Both the position numbers and the translations under genes were made by a program. From Flavobacteriales bacterium UBA2619 (lineage in GTDB: Bacteria > Bacteroidota > Bacteroidia > Flavobacteriales_D > Sanyastnellaceae), in assembly GCA_002339135.1 (NCBI GenBank), contig DDJR01000087.1, positions 1 to 11,328 of the forward strand: a stretch of DNA of 11,328 nucleotides. The letters run 5' to 3'. This document shows, one piece after another, positions 1 through 6,779 of this stretch; position 1 is the first letter of the stretch; the number at the start of each line of letters is the position of its first letter. The notes beneath the pieces were generated by a model, which worked only from the letters and a program-made list of their open reading frames with translations, made no database searches and was not told the origin of the DNA.

Positions 1-42
1 CTAAAGAAGATAAAAAAGCTTCTAAAGAAGATAAAAAAGCTT
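1..42 (+). repeat. Perfect 21-bp tandem repeat, at least two copies
   Basis: Positions 1-21 and 22-42 are identical, and the first seven bases of a third copy follow at 43-49. The period is a multiple of three and encodes the heptad KEDKKAS, so gain or loss of a unit keeps the frame. More copies may lie upstream of the window. Confidence 0.85.
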
Positions 43-83
43 CTAAAGATGTGGAAAAGGTCACTTCAAAGTCAAGCAAATAA
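1..83 (+). CDS. C-terminal tail of an unidentified lysine-rich protein (partial)
   Basis: The frame that starts at position 3 is open from the window edge to a TAA at 81-83. It encodes a highly charged tail, two perfect KEDKKAS heptads followed by KDVEKVTSKSSK. Lysine-rich, low-complexity C-terminal extensions of this kind occur on many bacterial nucleic-acid-binding or ribosome-associated proteins, but nothing diagnostic of a family remains, so no function is assigned. The stop lies 14 nt before the ATG of the following TPR lipoprotein gene on the same strand, so the two are probably co-transcribed. The repeat could vary in copy number by replication slippage. I am fairly sure that this is coding, because frame, stop and spacing all fit, and unsure of everything else. 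Confidence 0.6.
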   Translation, partial: KEDKKASKEDKKASKDVEKVTSKSSK

Positions 84-97
84 AGCGAACAAATGAC

Positions 98-1150
98 ATG
101 CCTCGACTTTTATATTTAGGTTGTATTCTTTTTGTTTTCGGGTGTGGAGTGGAGGACTCCGCTCCACACCTTGAGAACACAGACCACAATTCTTCCACCC
201 AAGTTTCAGCTGACTCTTCAGATTATTTTGAACAGAGCATTTTTCAAAATGCAACCTCTCCTATCCCTTATTGGAATAGAGCAGCCTGGAATCTTCGAAA
301 TGGACGGGTTAAAGAAGGCCTTCAAGATCTAGATTTGGCTCTGGATGCTGATTCAACCTATGGTCCAGCTTGGTCGGCGAAAGCTGATGCTCTATATCTA
401 TTAAGTCAATTCGACCCGTGCATCGACCACCTAGATGTTTGTTTAGAGTACGCTCCTGACCACATTCCATGTAAGCTTCGAAGAGCAGAAATGTATATTC
501 ACCTAAAACTGTATGAAGAGGCTTTCACGCTGATCAATGATGCTTTAAAAATTAATGATCAGATTTCAGAAGCTTATTGGATGAAAGGAACGATTTATAA
601 AGAAAATGGTGAACTAGAAAATGCCTTGAGCTCTTTCCAAACATCAGTAGAGGTAAACCCATCATTTTTTGACGGTTACATTGCTTTAGGAATCGCCTAT
701 GCTTCGATATCTAACCCATTGGCGGTGGACTACTACAACAGTGCTATTTCTTTAAAGCCCAGAAGTGTTGAGGCAAAATACAATCTGGCAATGTACTACC
801 AGGAATTGTTTTTAAATGATCCCGCAGAGAGGAAAACAGCGTTGGATAAAGCTATTTCTTTGTACGAAAACATTATTGAGATTGACAGTCTTAATGCATC
901 AGCTTCTTTTAACCAAGGTTTTATCTATCTCGAGTACTTGGGCAGTTACACTGATGCGGAATATTGGTTCAGTCAAGCCATTGAGGTATTGCCATATTAC
1001 CATCAAGCACTATTCAATCGTGGTCTCGCACGTGAGAGCCTTGATCGGAAATCTGAAGCTCTCTCTGATTATGAAGAAGCGCTCACGCTTAAGCCTGACT
1101 ACACTGCAGCCGCACTGGCTAAAAGCCGTGTGCTGGAGTCCATGAAGTAG
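98..1150 (+). CDS. TPR-repeat lipoprotein
   Basis: A 350-residue protein with a short hydrophobic leader ending in V-F-G-C. Cys16 is the likely lipidated residue after signal peptidase II cleavage, although Phe at -2 is not the commonest choice. Residues 17-50 form a polar linker. From about residue 57 to 350 there are roughly eight TPR units with the usual W/Y, G/A, Y/L and P spacing (for example AYWMKGTIYKENGELENA). The repeat near 226-264 carries a small insertion. TPR superhelices are protein-protein scaffolds. In Bacteroidota such lipoproteins are typically periplasmic or outer-membrane assembly factors, but no partner can be named here. The acidic residues just after the cysteine (G-V-E-D) loosely resemble a Bacteroidota surface-export signal. 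The gene follows the partial gene by 14 nt and ends before a strong terminator. The specific role is unknown. Confidence 0.88.
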   Translation: MPRLLYLGCILFVFGCGVEDSAPHLENTDHNSSTQVSADSSDYFEQSIFQNATSPIPYWNRAAWNLRNGRVKEGLQDLDLALDADSTYGPAWSAKADALYLLSQFDPCIDHLDVCLEYAPDHIPCKLRRAEMYIHLKLYEEAFTLINDALKINDQISEAYWMKGTIYKENGELENALSSFQTSVEVNPSFFDGYIALGIAYASISNPLAVDYYNSAISLKPRSVEAKYNLAMYYQELFLNDPAERKTALDKAISLYENIIEIDSLNASASFNQGFIYLEYLGSYTDAEYWFSQAIEVLPYYHQALFNRGLARESLDRKSEALSDYEEALTLKPDYTAAALAKSRVLESMK

Positions 1151-1205
1151 GACTTGGGCTTCTGAATATTCTACAAATCATCAAAGCACAAGAACTCATG
1201 AACTT

Positions 1206-1240
1206 GTGTTGTGAAACTTTCATCAATTCTTTCAGAACAC
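1206..1240. repeat. Imperfect inverted repeat next to the terminator
   Basis: Positions 1206-1216 pair with 1230-1240 over 11 bp with a single G-G mismatch (1211/1235), leaving a 13-nt loop. It sits immediately beside the terminator hairpin at 1241-1281. It may reinforce termination or protect the 3' end of the TPR lipoprotein mRNA. The role is inferred from position only. Confidence 0.45.
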
Positions 1241-1281
1241 AAAAAAGGTCAATCAGAAATGAATCTTGATTGACCTTTTTT
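1241..1281. terminator. Bidirectional intrinsic terminator between convergent operons
   Basis: Positions 1241-1254 and 1268-1281 are perfect 14-bp inverted repeats around a 13-nt loop. The stem core is ggtcaatc/gattgacc, flanked by six A on the left and six T on the right. Read on the plus strand it ends the TPR lipoprotein transcript with a U run. Read on the minus strand it ends the thrS-infC-rpmI-rplT transcript, also with a U run. It lies between two genes that face each other, as expected for a shared terminator. Confidence 0.9.
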
Positions 1282-1326
1282 AAATAGAAAGACAGCAATT
1301 AAAAATCTTAAGATTAAACGCTGTGT

Positions 1327-1671
1327 TTATTTCACTTTATCTACAACAGCTGTAAATGCTTCAGGGTGATTCATTGCTAAATCTGCGAGGACCTTTCGGT
1401 TGAGCTCGATGTCAGATTTGGTGAGTTTCCCCATAAAAACGCTGTAAGACATTCCGTGCTGACGAGCAGCAGCATTGATACGCATAATCCAAAGACTACG
1501 GAAATTTCGTTTTTTAAGTTTTCGACCTATGTAAGCATAAGTTAAACCTTTTTCTACGGCATTTTTTGCAACCGTATAGACGTTTTTACGAGCACCGAAG
1601 TACCCTTTCGCCATTTTTAGAACCTTTTTACGGCGGGCTCTAGACGCCACTGAATTCGATGAACGAGGCAT
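1327..1671 (-). CDS. rplT: 50S ribosomal protein L20 (bL20)
   Basis: A 114-residue basic protein starting MPRSSNSVASRARRKK, with the family signature of a long basic N-terminal helix (KVLKMAKGYFGARKNVYTVAK) and a globular C-terminal part (LWIMRINAAARQHGMSYS). The length is normal for bL20. It binds 23S rRNA early in 50S assembly, and in several bacteria it also represses its own operon by binding mRNA. It is the last gene of the minus-strand operon, 103 nt downstream of rpmI. That gap is unusually wide for this gene pair and contains a hairpin (1701-1725). The terminator at 1241-1281 follows the stop. The ATG start is supported by the conserved MPR N-terminus. Confidence 0.98.
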   Translation of the reverse strand: MPRSSNSVASRARRKKVLKMAKGYFGARKNVYTVAKNAVEKGLTYAYIGRKLKKRNFRSLWIMRINAAARQHGMSYSVFMGKLTKSDIELNRKVLADLAMNHPEAFTAVVDKVK

Positions 1672-1700
1672 GGGTTAAATGTTTTTAATGATTGGTGAAA

Positions 1701-1725
1701 AGGCACGAGTAACTTTTACTCGCCT
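1701..1725 (-). promoter_or_regulatory. Hairpin in the rpmI-rplT gap, candidate L20 operator or attenuator
   Basis: On the minus strand an RNA stem forms from the six-base arms cgagta/tactcg (1706-1711 with 1717-1722), extended by agg/cct past a 2-nt bulge, and is followed at once by four U. It lies about 30 nt upstream of the rplT ATG. L20 regulates rpmI-rplT expression through mRNA structures in E. coli, and through the infC leader in B. subtilis. A comparable role here is inference. A weak attenuator or an RNA-processing site would look similar. Confidence 0.35.
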
Positions 1726-1774
1726 AATGCTTCTATACCAAGCACTGGGTTAATTAGACCAGAATTAAGTAATA

Positions 1775-1969
1775 TCAGATACAGAGTTGTCTCTTGATGT
1801 TCGGTGAATCGGCCTTACTGACCAATGCACTGTGTGTCAAGTTACGTTTCTGCTTCGTGCCTTTCTTTGTCAAAATGTGACTCTTAAAGGCATGCTTTCG
1901 CTTGATTTTACCCGATGCTGTTAGCTTGAAGCGCTTTTTTGCGCTTGATTTAGTTTTCATCTTCGGCAT
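1775..1969 (-). CDS. rpmI: 50S ribosomal protein L35 (bL35)
   Basis: A 64-residue, very basic protein opening MPKMKTKSSAKKRFKLT and containing the family stretch GKIKRKHAFKSHILTKK, with a short C-terminus ending in KRQLCI. Length and sequence are typical of bL35, a small late-assembly protein of the large ribosomal subunit. It starts 20 nt after the infC stop in the conserved infC-rpmI-rplT order, so it is almost certainly on the same transcript. Nothing in the gene is unusual. Confidence 0.97.
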   Translation of the reverse strand: MPKMKTKSSAKKRFKLTASGKIKRKHAFKSHILTKKGTKQKRNLTHSALVSKADSPNIKRQLCI

Positions 1970-1989
1970 GGCCTTAGATATTTTAGGGG

Positions 1990-2544
1990 TTATTTTTTCT
2001 TTGGATTGAACATTACGGTCATTCGCTTTCCTTCCAACTTGGGCATCTGTTCAACAGTACCTACATCTTCAAGAGCAGTTGCAAATTTAAGCAGTAAAAT
2101 CTCGCCACGTTCCTTAAACACAATCGTTCTTCCACGAAAGAACACATAAGCTTTTAACTTAGCTCCATCCTCTAAAAACTTTCGCCCGTGCTTAAGTTTA
2201 AATTGGAAATCGTGATCGTCTGTATTTGGACCGAATCGAATTTCTTTTACAACAACCTTAGATTGTTTTGCTTTGATTTCCTTCTGCTTTTTCTTCTGCG
2301 CATATAGAAACTTTTTGTAGTCAATTATCCTACAGACCGGAGGGTCAGCTTTCGGAGAGATCTCAACCAAGTCGAGTTCTAATTCATTAGCCAATGTTAA
2401 AGCTGCAGCAGTCTTCATAACTGATGGCTCAACATTGTCTCCCACCACACGTACTGAATCAACCTCGATAAGCTCGTTGATGCGATGTGGATCTTCCTTG
2501 CGTACTCTACCTCGGTAGGGTCGACGTTTTCTGCGAATTGCTAT
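1990..2544 (-). CDS. infC: Translation initiation factor IF-3, non-AUG start
   Basis: IF3 binds the 30S subunit, prevents premature 50S joining and checks the start codon and initiator tRNA. The N-terminal domain (HRINELI through VVGDNVEP) and the C-terminal domain (KEIRFGPNTDDHDFQFK through MTVMFNPKKK) are both complete. The frame upstream of the GTG at 2446-2448 continues with conserved IF3 sequence (IAIRRKRRPYRGRVRKEDP) up to an in-frame TAA at 2557-2559, and this stretch contains no ATG, GTG or TTG. The start must therefore be ATA at 2542-2544 (184 aa, chosen because it gives an x-A-I-R N-terminus) or ATT at 2536-2538 (182 aa). Non-AUG starts in infC are known from E. coli (AUU) and allow IF3 to repress its own translation. 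Starting at the GTG would cut 32 residues from the N-terminal domain. The gene lies 32 nt after the thrS stop. Confidence 0.93.
   Translation of the reverse strand: MAIRRKRRPYRGRVRKEDPHRINELIEVDSVRVVGDNVEPSVMKTAAALTLANELELDLVEISPKADPPVCRIIDYKKFLYAQKKKQKEIKAKQSKVVVKEIRFGPNTDDHDFQFKLKHGRKFLEDGAKLKAYVFFRGRTIVFKERGEILLLKFATALEDVGTVEQMPKLEGKRMTVMFNPKKK
2536..2544 (-). promoter_or_regulatory. Non-AUG infC initiation site (ATA-GCA-ATT)
   Basis: The three codons ATA, GCA and ATT are the only plausible start triplets between the upstream in-frame stop and the conserved IF3 domain. No Shine-Dalgarno-like GGAGG precedes them. By analogy with E. coli infC, this site is likely to be discriminated against by IF3 itself, giving autoregulation. 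Which of the two isoleucine codons is used cannot be decided from the sequence. Confidence 0.7.
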
Positions 2545-2576
2545 AGCTAGATCGTTTTATTTGTTCAAGACACTAA

Positions 2577-4514
2577 TTAAACGGCAATCATTTCAGCAAC
2601 TTCAGAGCGTATACGCTCTGCAAAAGCTTCGATGGTCATCGTACCGACATCTCCTTCTCCTTGCTTGCGCACTGATACAGTTCCTTCGGATTTTTCGTTT
2701 TCTCCAACGATGAGCATGTAGGGAATTTTTTCTAATTCGGCGTCACGAATCTTTCTCCCCACTTTCTCAGAGCGGCTATCAACGAGTGCGCGAATATCGT
2801 GATTTTCTAACACATTTGAAACTTCTTCAGCATAATCATTATATTTATCTGACAAAGCCAGTACGCGCGCCTGTTCTGGAGTGAGCCAAAGAGGGAATTT
2901 ACCTGCACAATGCTCTATTAAAATGGCTACAAATCGTTCCATTGAGCCAAAAGGAGCTCGGTGAATCATCACTGGACGGTGTTTTGCGTTATCCGCACCA
3001 GTGTACTCAAGCTCGAAACGTTCTGGCAAGTTATAATCTATTTGAACTGTCCCCAATTGCCATGTTCTACCTATGGCATCTCTCACCATAAAGTCGAGTT
3101 TAGGTCCATAGAATGCAGCTTCGCCATATTCAACGATGGTCTCGAGGTTTTTACTTTCAGCAACCTCACGAATCGCTGTCTCCGCTTTCTCCCAGTTTTC
3201 ATCTGACCCGATATACTTCTCTGGTTTATCTTTATCGCGCAAACTGACCTGAACGATAAAGTCTTTGAAATCAAGAGTCTTAAAGATGTAAAGCACAAGG
3301 TCGATGACGTTGCTAACTTCCTCCTTCACTTGCTCGTTCGTACAAAAAATGTGGGCGTCATCTTGGGTAAAGCCACGCACTCGGGTGAGTCCGTGTAGTT
3401 CTCCACTTTGCTCGTAACGGTAAACTGTACCGAACTCTGCAAATCTCACAGGTAAATCTTTGTATGTACGAGGCCTTGCTTTAAAAATTTCACAATGGTG
3501 GGGACAGTTCATGGGTTTTAACAAAAACTCCTCTCCATCAGATGGCGTCTTAATGGGTTGAAAACTGTCTTCTCCATATTTCGCGTAGTGTCCAGATGTC
3601 ACATACAAATCCTTAGAACCGATGTGCGGTGTGATGACGGGCTGGTAGCCAGCCTTACGTTGGGCTTCCTTTAAAAAATTCTCTAACCTGTTTCTTAGGT
3701 CAGCTCCTTTGGGCAACCAAAGCGGCAAGCCCTGACCCACTCTTTCGCTAAAATGAAAAAGGTCCAATTCCTTTCCTAACTTTCGGTGATCACGAGCTTT
3801 TGCTTGCTCTACCATCTCAAGATATGCAGTCAGTTCTTTCTTTTTCGGAAAGGTGATTCCATACACTCTCGTGAGCTGCTTGTTGTTCTGATCTCCCTTC
3901 CAATATGCTCCCGCAATTGCAGTAATCTTTACTGCTTTAACAAAACCTGTATGGGGCATGTGAGGCCCACGACACAGATCTGTAAAATTTCCTTGTGTGT
4001 AGGTCGTGATCGTACCATCCTCAAGCCTTTCTAACAAATCAAGCTTGTACTCATCGCCCTTTTCCGCAAAGTATGAAACCGCATCCGCCTTGCTCATAGC
4101 ATTTCGGATGAAAGGATTCTTTGCCTTGGCGAGTTCTAACATTTTCTTCTCAACTTCTGGAATATGAGCATTCGTAAAAGTGTGCTTCCCAAAATCCACG
4201 TCGTAATAAAAACCAAATTCTACGGGTGGTCCCACCCAAAATTTGATGCCATCAAACATTGATTCTAGGGCCTCCGCTAAAAGATGGGCAGAACTGTGCC
4301 ACATTGTACTCTTCCCTTCCAAATCATTCCATGTAAGAAGTTTTAGAGATGACGACTCTGTAATCGCCCTTTGAGGATCTACGACCTCCCCTGCAACCTC
4401 AGCCGCGAGTACATTACGAGCTAATCCTTCGCTGATACTGTTTGCGATGTCTAAAGCTGTTGTACCTGCTTCAACTTTTTTTATAGACCCGTCGGGAAGT
4501 GTGATTTCAATCAT
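2577..4514 (-). CDS. thrS: Threonyl-tRNA synthetase
   Basis: A 645-residue class II synthetase that charges tRNA-Thr. An N-terminal TGS domain (about 1-62, starting MIEITLPDG) is followed by the editing domain, with its expected metal/editing residues His73, His77, Cys181 and His185, so proofreading of Ser-tRNA-Thr should be intact. The catalytic core runs from about 245 to 540, with motif 2 (FGTVYRYEQSGELHGLTRVR), motif 3 (HRAPFGSMERF) and zinc ligands Cys337, His388 and His518. The anticodon-binding domain is C-terminal (from about 541, with DSRSEKVGRKIRDAE). The start is the ATG at 4512-4514. An upstream in-frame start at 4589 would overlap the preceding gene and add 25 residues unlike the family. 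It lies 26 nt after the DUF4442 gene and 32 nt before infC, so it is probably co-transcribed with both. Confidence 0.98.
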   Translation of the reverse strand: MIEITLPDGSIKKVEAGTTALDIANSISEGLARNVLAAEVAGEVVDPQRAITESSSLKLLTWNDLEGKSTMWHSSAHLLAEALESMFDGIKFWVGPPVEFGFYYDVDFGKHTFTNAHIPEVEKKMLELAKAKNPFIRNAMSKADAVSYFAEKGDEYKLDLLERLEDGTITTYTQGNFTDLCRGPHMPHTGFVKAVKITAIAGAYWKGDQNNKQLTRVYGITFPKKKELTAYLEMVEQAKARDHRKLGKELDLFHFSERVGQGLPLWLPKGADLRNRLENFLKEAQRKAGYQPVITPHIGSKDLYVTSGHYAKYGEDSFQPIKTPSDGEEFLLKPMNCPHHCEIFKARPRTYKDLPVRFAEFGTVYRYEQSGELHGLTRVRGFTQDDAHIFCTNEQVKEEVSNVIDLVLYIFKTLDFKDFIVQVSLRDKDKPEKYIGSDENWEKAETAIREVAESKNLETIVEYGEAAFYGPKLDFMVRDAIGRTWQLGTVQIDYNLPERFELEYTGADNAKHRPVMIHRAPFGSMERFVAILIEHCAGKFPLWLTPEQARVLALSDKYNDYAEEVSNVLENHDIRALVDSRSEKVGRKIRDAELEKIPYMLIVGENEKSEGTVSVRKQGEGDVGTMTIEAFAERIRSEVAEMIAV

Positions 4515-4540
4515 GACTCGCAAATATAACCAAGAGAATA

Positions 4541-5059
4541 CTAAGCCTGCGACCTCCCACGCACTTTCTCCCAAGACTTTACTTGCCAATGTGTCGTCGT
4601 CGTTGCCACATGCTCAGATTTTGAATCAGTCAACTTTGAAGTCAGGGCAAATGTGGCCACTCCATCAGATTTTAATGAAGTTTTTAGTGCGACTAGCATC
4701 TCGTTGGGCCAACTGCTATTCGCTGTGCAACTACCTGAAGGGCGCTTCAAATAATCAACTTCAAGACGGCTCATTATCAATCTATACTTACTGATGTCAA
4801 AAGCTTCAATAACGTTCAGCCCTGATACATACTCACCAGCTGCAGCAATGGCACAAGCATGCATCGTTCCAAGATGATTTAAGTTGCGACGACGTTCTGG
4901 AATGGCAACAGTGCAACCTTGTGCAGAAATTTTGATGACTGATATTCTATGAGGTCGATTAAATGGAACAATCTCTTGCATCATTTGACTAAACAAATTG
5001 GGCTTCCCTTTTTTTGCTCTTTGTATGACTCTGGCGAATAATTTGTTTGTGAAAGACAT
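4541..5059 (-). CDS. DUF4442 hotdog-fold protein, putative thioesterase
   Basis: A 172-residue protein with the hotdog signature N-H-L-G-T-M-H-A at 61-68 followed by an amphipathic helix with Glu76 (AAAGEY). This is characteristic of DUF4442 proteins, which are related to acyl-CoA thioesterases. The substrate is unknown, and a fatty acyl-CoA is only a family-based guess. The N-terminal helix is basic (RVIQRAKKGK) and the C-terminal half has the expected strand pattern. The ATG at 5057-5059 was chosen. A TTG one codon upstream also exists, but the ATG overlaps the TGA of the preceding gene by one base (TGATG), a typical coupled junction. The gene lies 26 nt upstream of thrS on the same strand, so it probably shares a transcript with the translation genes without an obvious functional link. 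Confidence 0.8.
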   Translation of the reverse strand: MSFTNKLFARVIQRAKKGKPNLFSQMMQEIVPFNRPHRISVIKISAQGCTVAIPERRRNLNHLGTMHACAIAAAGEYVSGLNVIEAFDISKYRLIMSRLEVDYLKRPSGSCTANSSWPNEMLVALKTSLKSDGVATFALTSKLTDSKSEHVATTTTHWQVKSWEKVRGRSQA

Positions 5060-5511
5060 CAAATAAGATTCGAATCAACCGCATCTACAGATTTCAATTC
5101 AGATTCAGAGTTCATTAAAATGGCCTTAATATTGGGACGGAAATAACTGGGCCCCTTTAAAACTTTTCCGTCTTCACGAAGAATAGGCAAACCGTCAGCT
5201 CCCAACTTTGACATATTGCTCGCCTGAATTTCACTGAACACATCCTCGATAACATCTTGCATGCCATGACTTAAAATCGTGCCACAAAGAATGTAAAGCT
5301 GATCACCCAAAGCATCAGCTACTTCAACAACATCACCTGCTTTGGCAGCCTCCAAATACTCATTGTTTTCCTCTTCCATTAGACGGTGGCGCAACTCAAC
5401 TTGATCAGAGGTTAATCGGGACGTAGGAGCTTGAGACCAGGTGATGTGAAAAGCATCACTAAAGGTTCGCACAGCTGAAATAACAGCTTGTAAAGTCATT
5501 TTATTTTGCAT
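5059..5511 (-). CDS. MazG-like nucleoside triphosphate pyrophosphohydrolase
   Basis: A 150-residue all-helical protein of the MazG / phosphoribosyl-ATP pyrophosphohydrolase superfamily. Magnesium-binding acidic residues are visible as E46-E47-E48-x-x-E51 in one helix and D66/D70 (VADALGDQLY) in the next. The tail, with EIQASNMSKLG, GKVLKGPSYFRPNI, resembles the small single-domain NTP pyrophosphohydrolases common in bacteria. These enzymes hydrolyse nucleotide triphosphates to monophosphate and pyrophosphate, either as house-cleaning enzymes or on specific substrates. The substrate here cannot be told. The ATG at 5509-5511 is preferred; an upstream GTG (5526) and a downstream ATG (5499) are alternatives. 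It is the first gene of the minus-strand operon and overlaps the next gene by one base. Confidence 0.85.
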   Translation of the reverse strand: MQNKMTLQAVISAVRTFSDAFHITWSQAPTSRLTSDQVELRHRLMEEENNEYLEAAKAGDVVEVADALGDQLYILCGTILSHGMQDVIEDVFSEIQASNMSKLGADGLPILREDGKVLKGPSYFRPNIKAILMNSESELKSVDAVDSNLI

Positions 5512-5651
5512 ACCCACTAAATTCACTTTATTTCTACTTCATTCCTAACACTGCTGTCAATTGTTACTCACTTTCATTCAACAATCGAGACTTTGATGAA
5601 GACATTGTGTTTATGAAGTGTCCATGAAATCTCAGACACTTAACAAGTTTT

Positions 5652-5660
5652 TAAACTTTG
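5652..5660 (+). promoter_or_regulatory. Possible -7 element for the moxR-bat operon
   Basis: TAAACTTTG resembles the Bacteroidota -7 consensus TAnnTTTG with one extra spacer base. It lies 54 nt before the moxR ATG in the divergent intergenic region. No TTG sits at the expected -33 distance, so the call is weak. Confidence 0.22.
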
Positions 5661-5678
5661 AATGGAAAAATCCAAGTT

Positions 5679-5708
5679 CAAATTCATATTTTAGCTATCC
5701 GAAAACAA
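5679..5708 (-). promoter_or_regulatory. Possible promoter for the MazG-thrS-infC operon
   Basis: Read on the minus strand, TTG (5708-5706) is followed after 19 bp by TGAATTTG (5686-5679), one mismatch from the Bacteroidota -7 consensus TAnnTTTG at about the normal -33/-7 spacing. It would give a leader of roughly 160 nt. It overlaps the presumed moxR leader, so the two operons would share a compact divergent control region. This rests on consensus matching alone. Confidence 0.25.
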
Positions 5709-5714
5709 ATTAGC

Positions 5715-6779
5715 ATGAACCAAGAGATGAACCAGCTCACGGATGTGGCGACAGAAAGTGTTGAAAATGTTACCAGTACGTCTGGTCACTCACAAGACAT
5801 ACAAGCTTTAAACGAGAAAATAGAGAAGGCAAGCAAAGTGACGGACTTGATTCGTCATGAGATGAGCAAGACAATTATAGGTCAAGCTGAAATGGTCGAC
5901 AAACTTCTCATAGGACTTCTCGCAAATGGACACGTTCTCCTTGAAGGTGTGCCAGGTTTAGCAAAGACGCTTGCTATAAATAGTTTGAGCAAAACAATAG
6001 ACGCACAGTTTTCTAGAATCCAGTTTACGCCCGACCTTCTTCCAGCTGACGTTGTGGGAACAATGATCTACAACCCTCGTGAGGAAAGTTTTAAGGTCAA
6101 AAAAGGACCGATTTTCGCAAACTTCGTGTTGGCGGATGAGATTAACAGAGCTCCTGCTAAAGTGCAAAGTGCGCTTCTGGAAGCAATGCAGGAACGGCAA
6201 GTCACGATTGGAAACGAGACTTTTGAAGTCCCCAATCCATTCTTAGTTCTTGCAACTCAGAACCCTGTCGAGCAGGAAGGAACCTATCCCCTTCCGGAAG
6301 CACAAGTAGATAGATTTTTGCTTAAAGTGGTGATTGGATATCCTACCAAAGAAGATGAACAAAAGATATTGCGAGCGAACATGACAGTTGAAGGACTTCC
6401 GAAACCTTCAGCAGTAGTGACAACAAAACAAATCCTTGAAGCTCGGGATTTAGTAAAGGCAATATACCTAGACGAAAAAGTTGAAAAATACATTATTGAC
6501 CTCGTCTTTGCGACACGTTCACCAGAAAATGTGGGACTCGGGCATTTAACAGAATTAATCTCTTTTGGAGCTTCTCCTAGAGCGAGCATAGGCCTAGGCC
6601 TAGCTGCCAAAGCTCATGCTTTTATGAATCACCGTGGATATGTAACTCCTGAAGATGTGAGAGCCGTTGCGATGGATGTCATGAGACATCGAGTAGGTCT
6701 TACATTCGAAGCAGAGGCTGAAAATATAACTCAAGAACAAATTGTGACTGAGATCATGGACAGCGTGATTGTACCATAA
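5715..6779 (+). CDS. moxR: MoxR-family AAA+ ATPase
   Basis: A 354-residue cytoplasmic ATPase. Walker A is G78-VPGLAK-T85, Walker B is VLADE ending at D141-E142, sensor 1 is N183 in ATQNP, a likely arginine finger is R200, and sensor 2 is GASPRAS (285-291). GFxRIQFTPDLLPAD-type sequence (here SRIQFTPDLLPADVVG) and the EGTYPLPEAQ-DRF segment are MoxR hallmarks. MoxR ATPases are chaperone-like remodellers that work with VWA-domain partners, and the next genes supply several. Residues 1-40 are a polar, probably disordered extension before the first helix. The ATG at 5715 fits the family. An in-frame TTG at 5658 would add residues with no family resemblance. The TAA abuts the ATG of the DUF58 gene with no gap. 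The client of this system is not known from the sequence. Confidence 0.95.
   Translation: MNQEMNQLTDVATESVENVTSTSGHSQDIQALNEKIEKASKVTDLIRHEMSKTIIGQAEMVDKLLIGLLANGHVLLEGVPGLAKTLAINSLSKTIDAQFSRIQFTPDLLPADVVGTMIYNPREESFKVKKGPIFANFVLADEINRAPAKVQSALLEAMQERQVTIGNETFEVPNPFLVLATQNPVEQEGTYPLPEAQVDRFLLKVVIGYPTKEDEQKILRANMTVEGLPKPSAVVTTKQILEARDLVKAIYLDEKVEKYIIDLVFATRSPENVGLGHLTELISFGASPRASIGLGLAAKAHAFMNHRGYVTPEDVRAVAMDVMRHRVGLTFEAEAENITQEQIVTEIMDSVIVP

Noticed and set aside
4515..4589. Upstream in-frame extension of thrS
   Set aside because: The 25 extra residues do not resemble the TGS domain N-terminus and would overlap the DUF4442 gene; MIEITLPDG at 4514 is the family start.
4447..4794. Open reading frame on the plus strand across the thrS/DUF4442 boundary
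   Set aside because: It is antisense to two well-supported genes, has no recognisable domain and no regulatory context; a shadow frame.
5658..5714. Upstream TTG start for moxR
   Set aside because: It adds 19 residues without family similarity, and the TTG is part of a possible promoter -7 element; the ATG at 5715 is more plausible.
6589..6602. Perfect 14-bp palindrome made of overlapping taggccta units inside moxR
   Set aside because: It lies in the coding sequence and is fully explained by the repeated Gly-Leu codons of the conserved IGLGLA stretch; nothing else supports an operator or recognition site.
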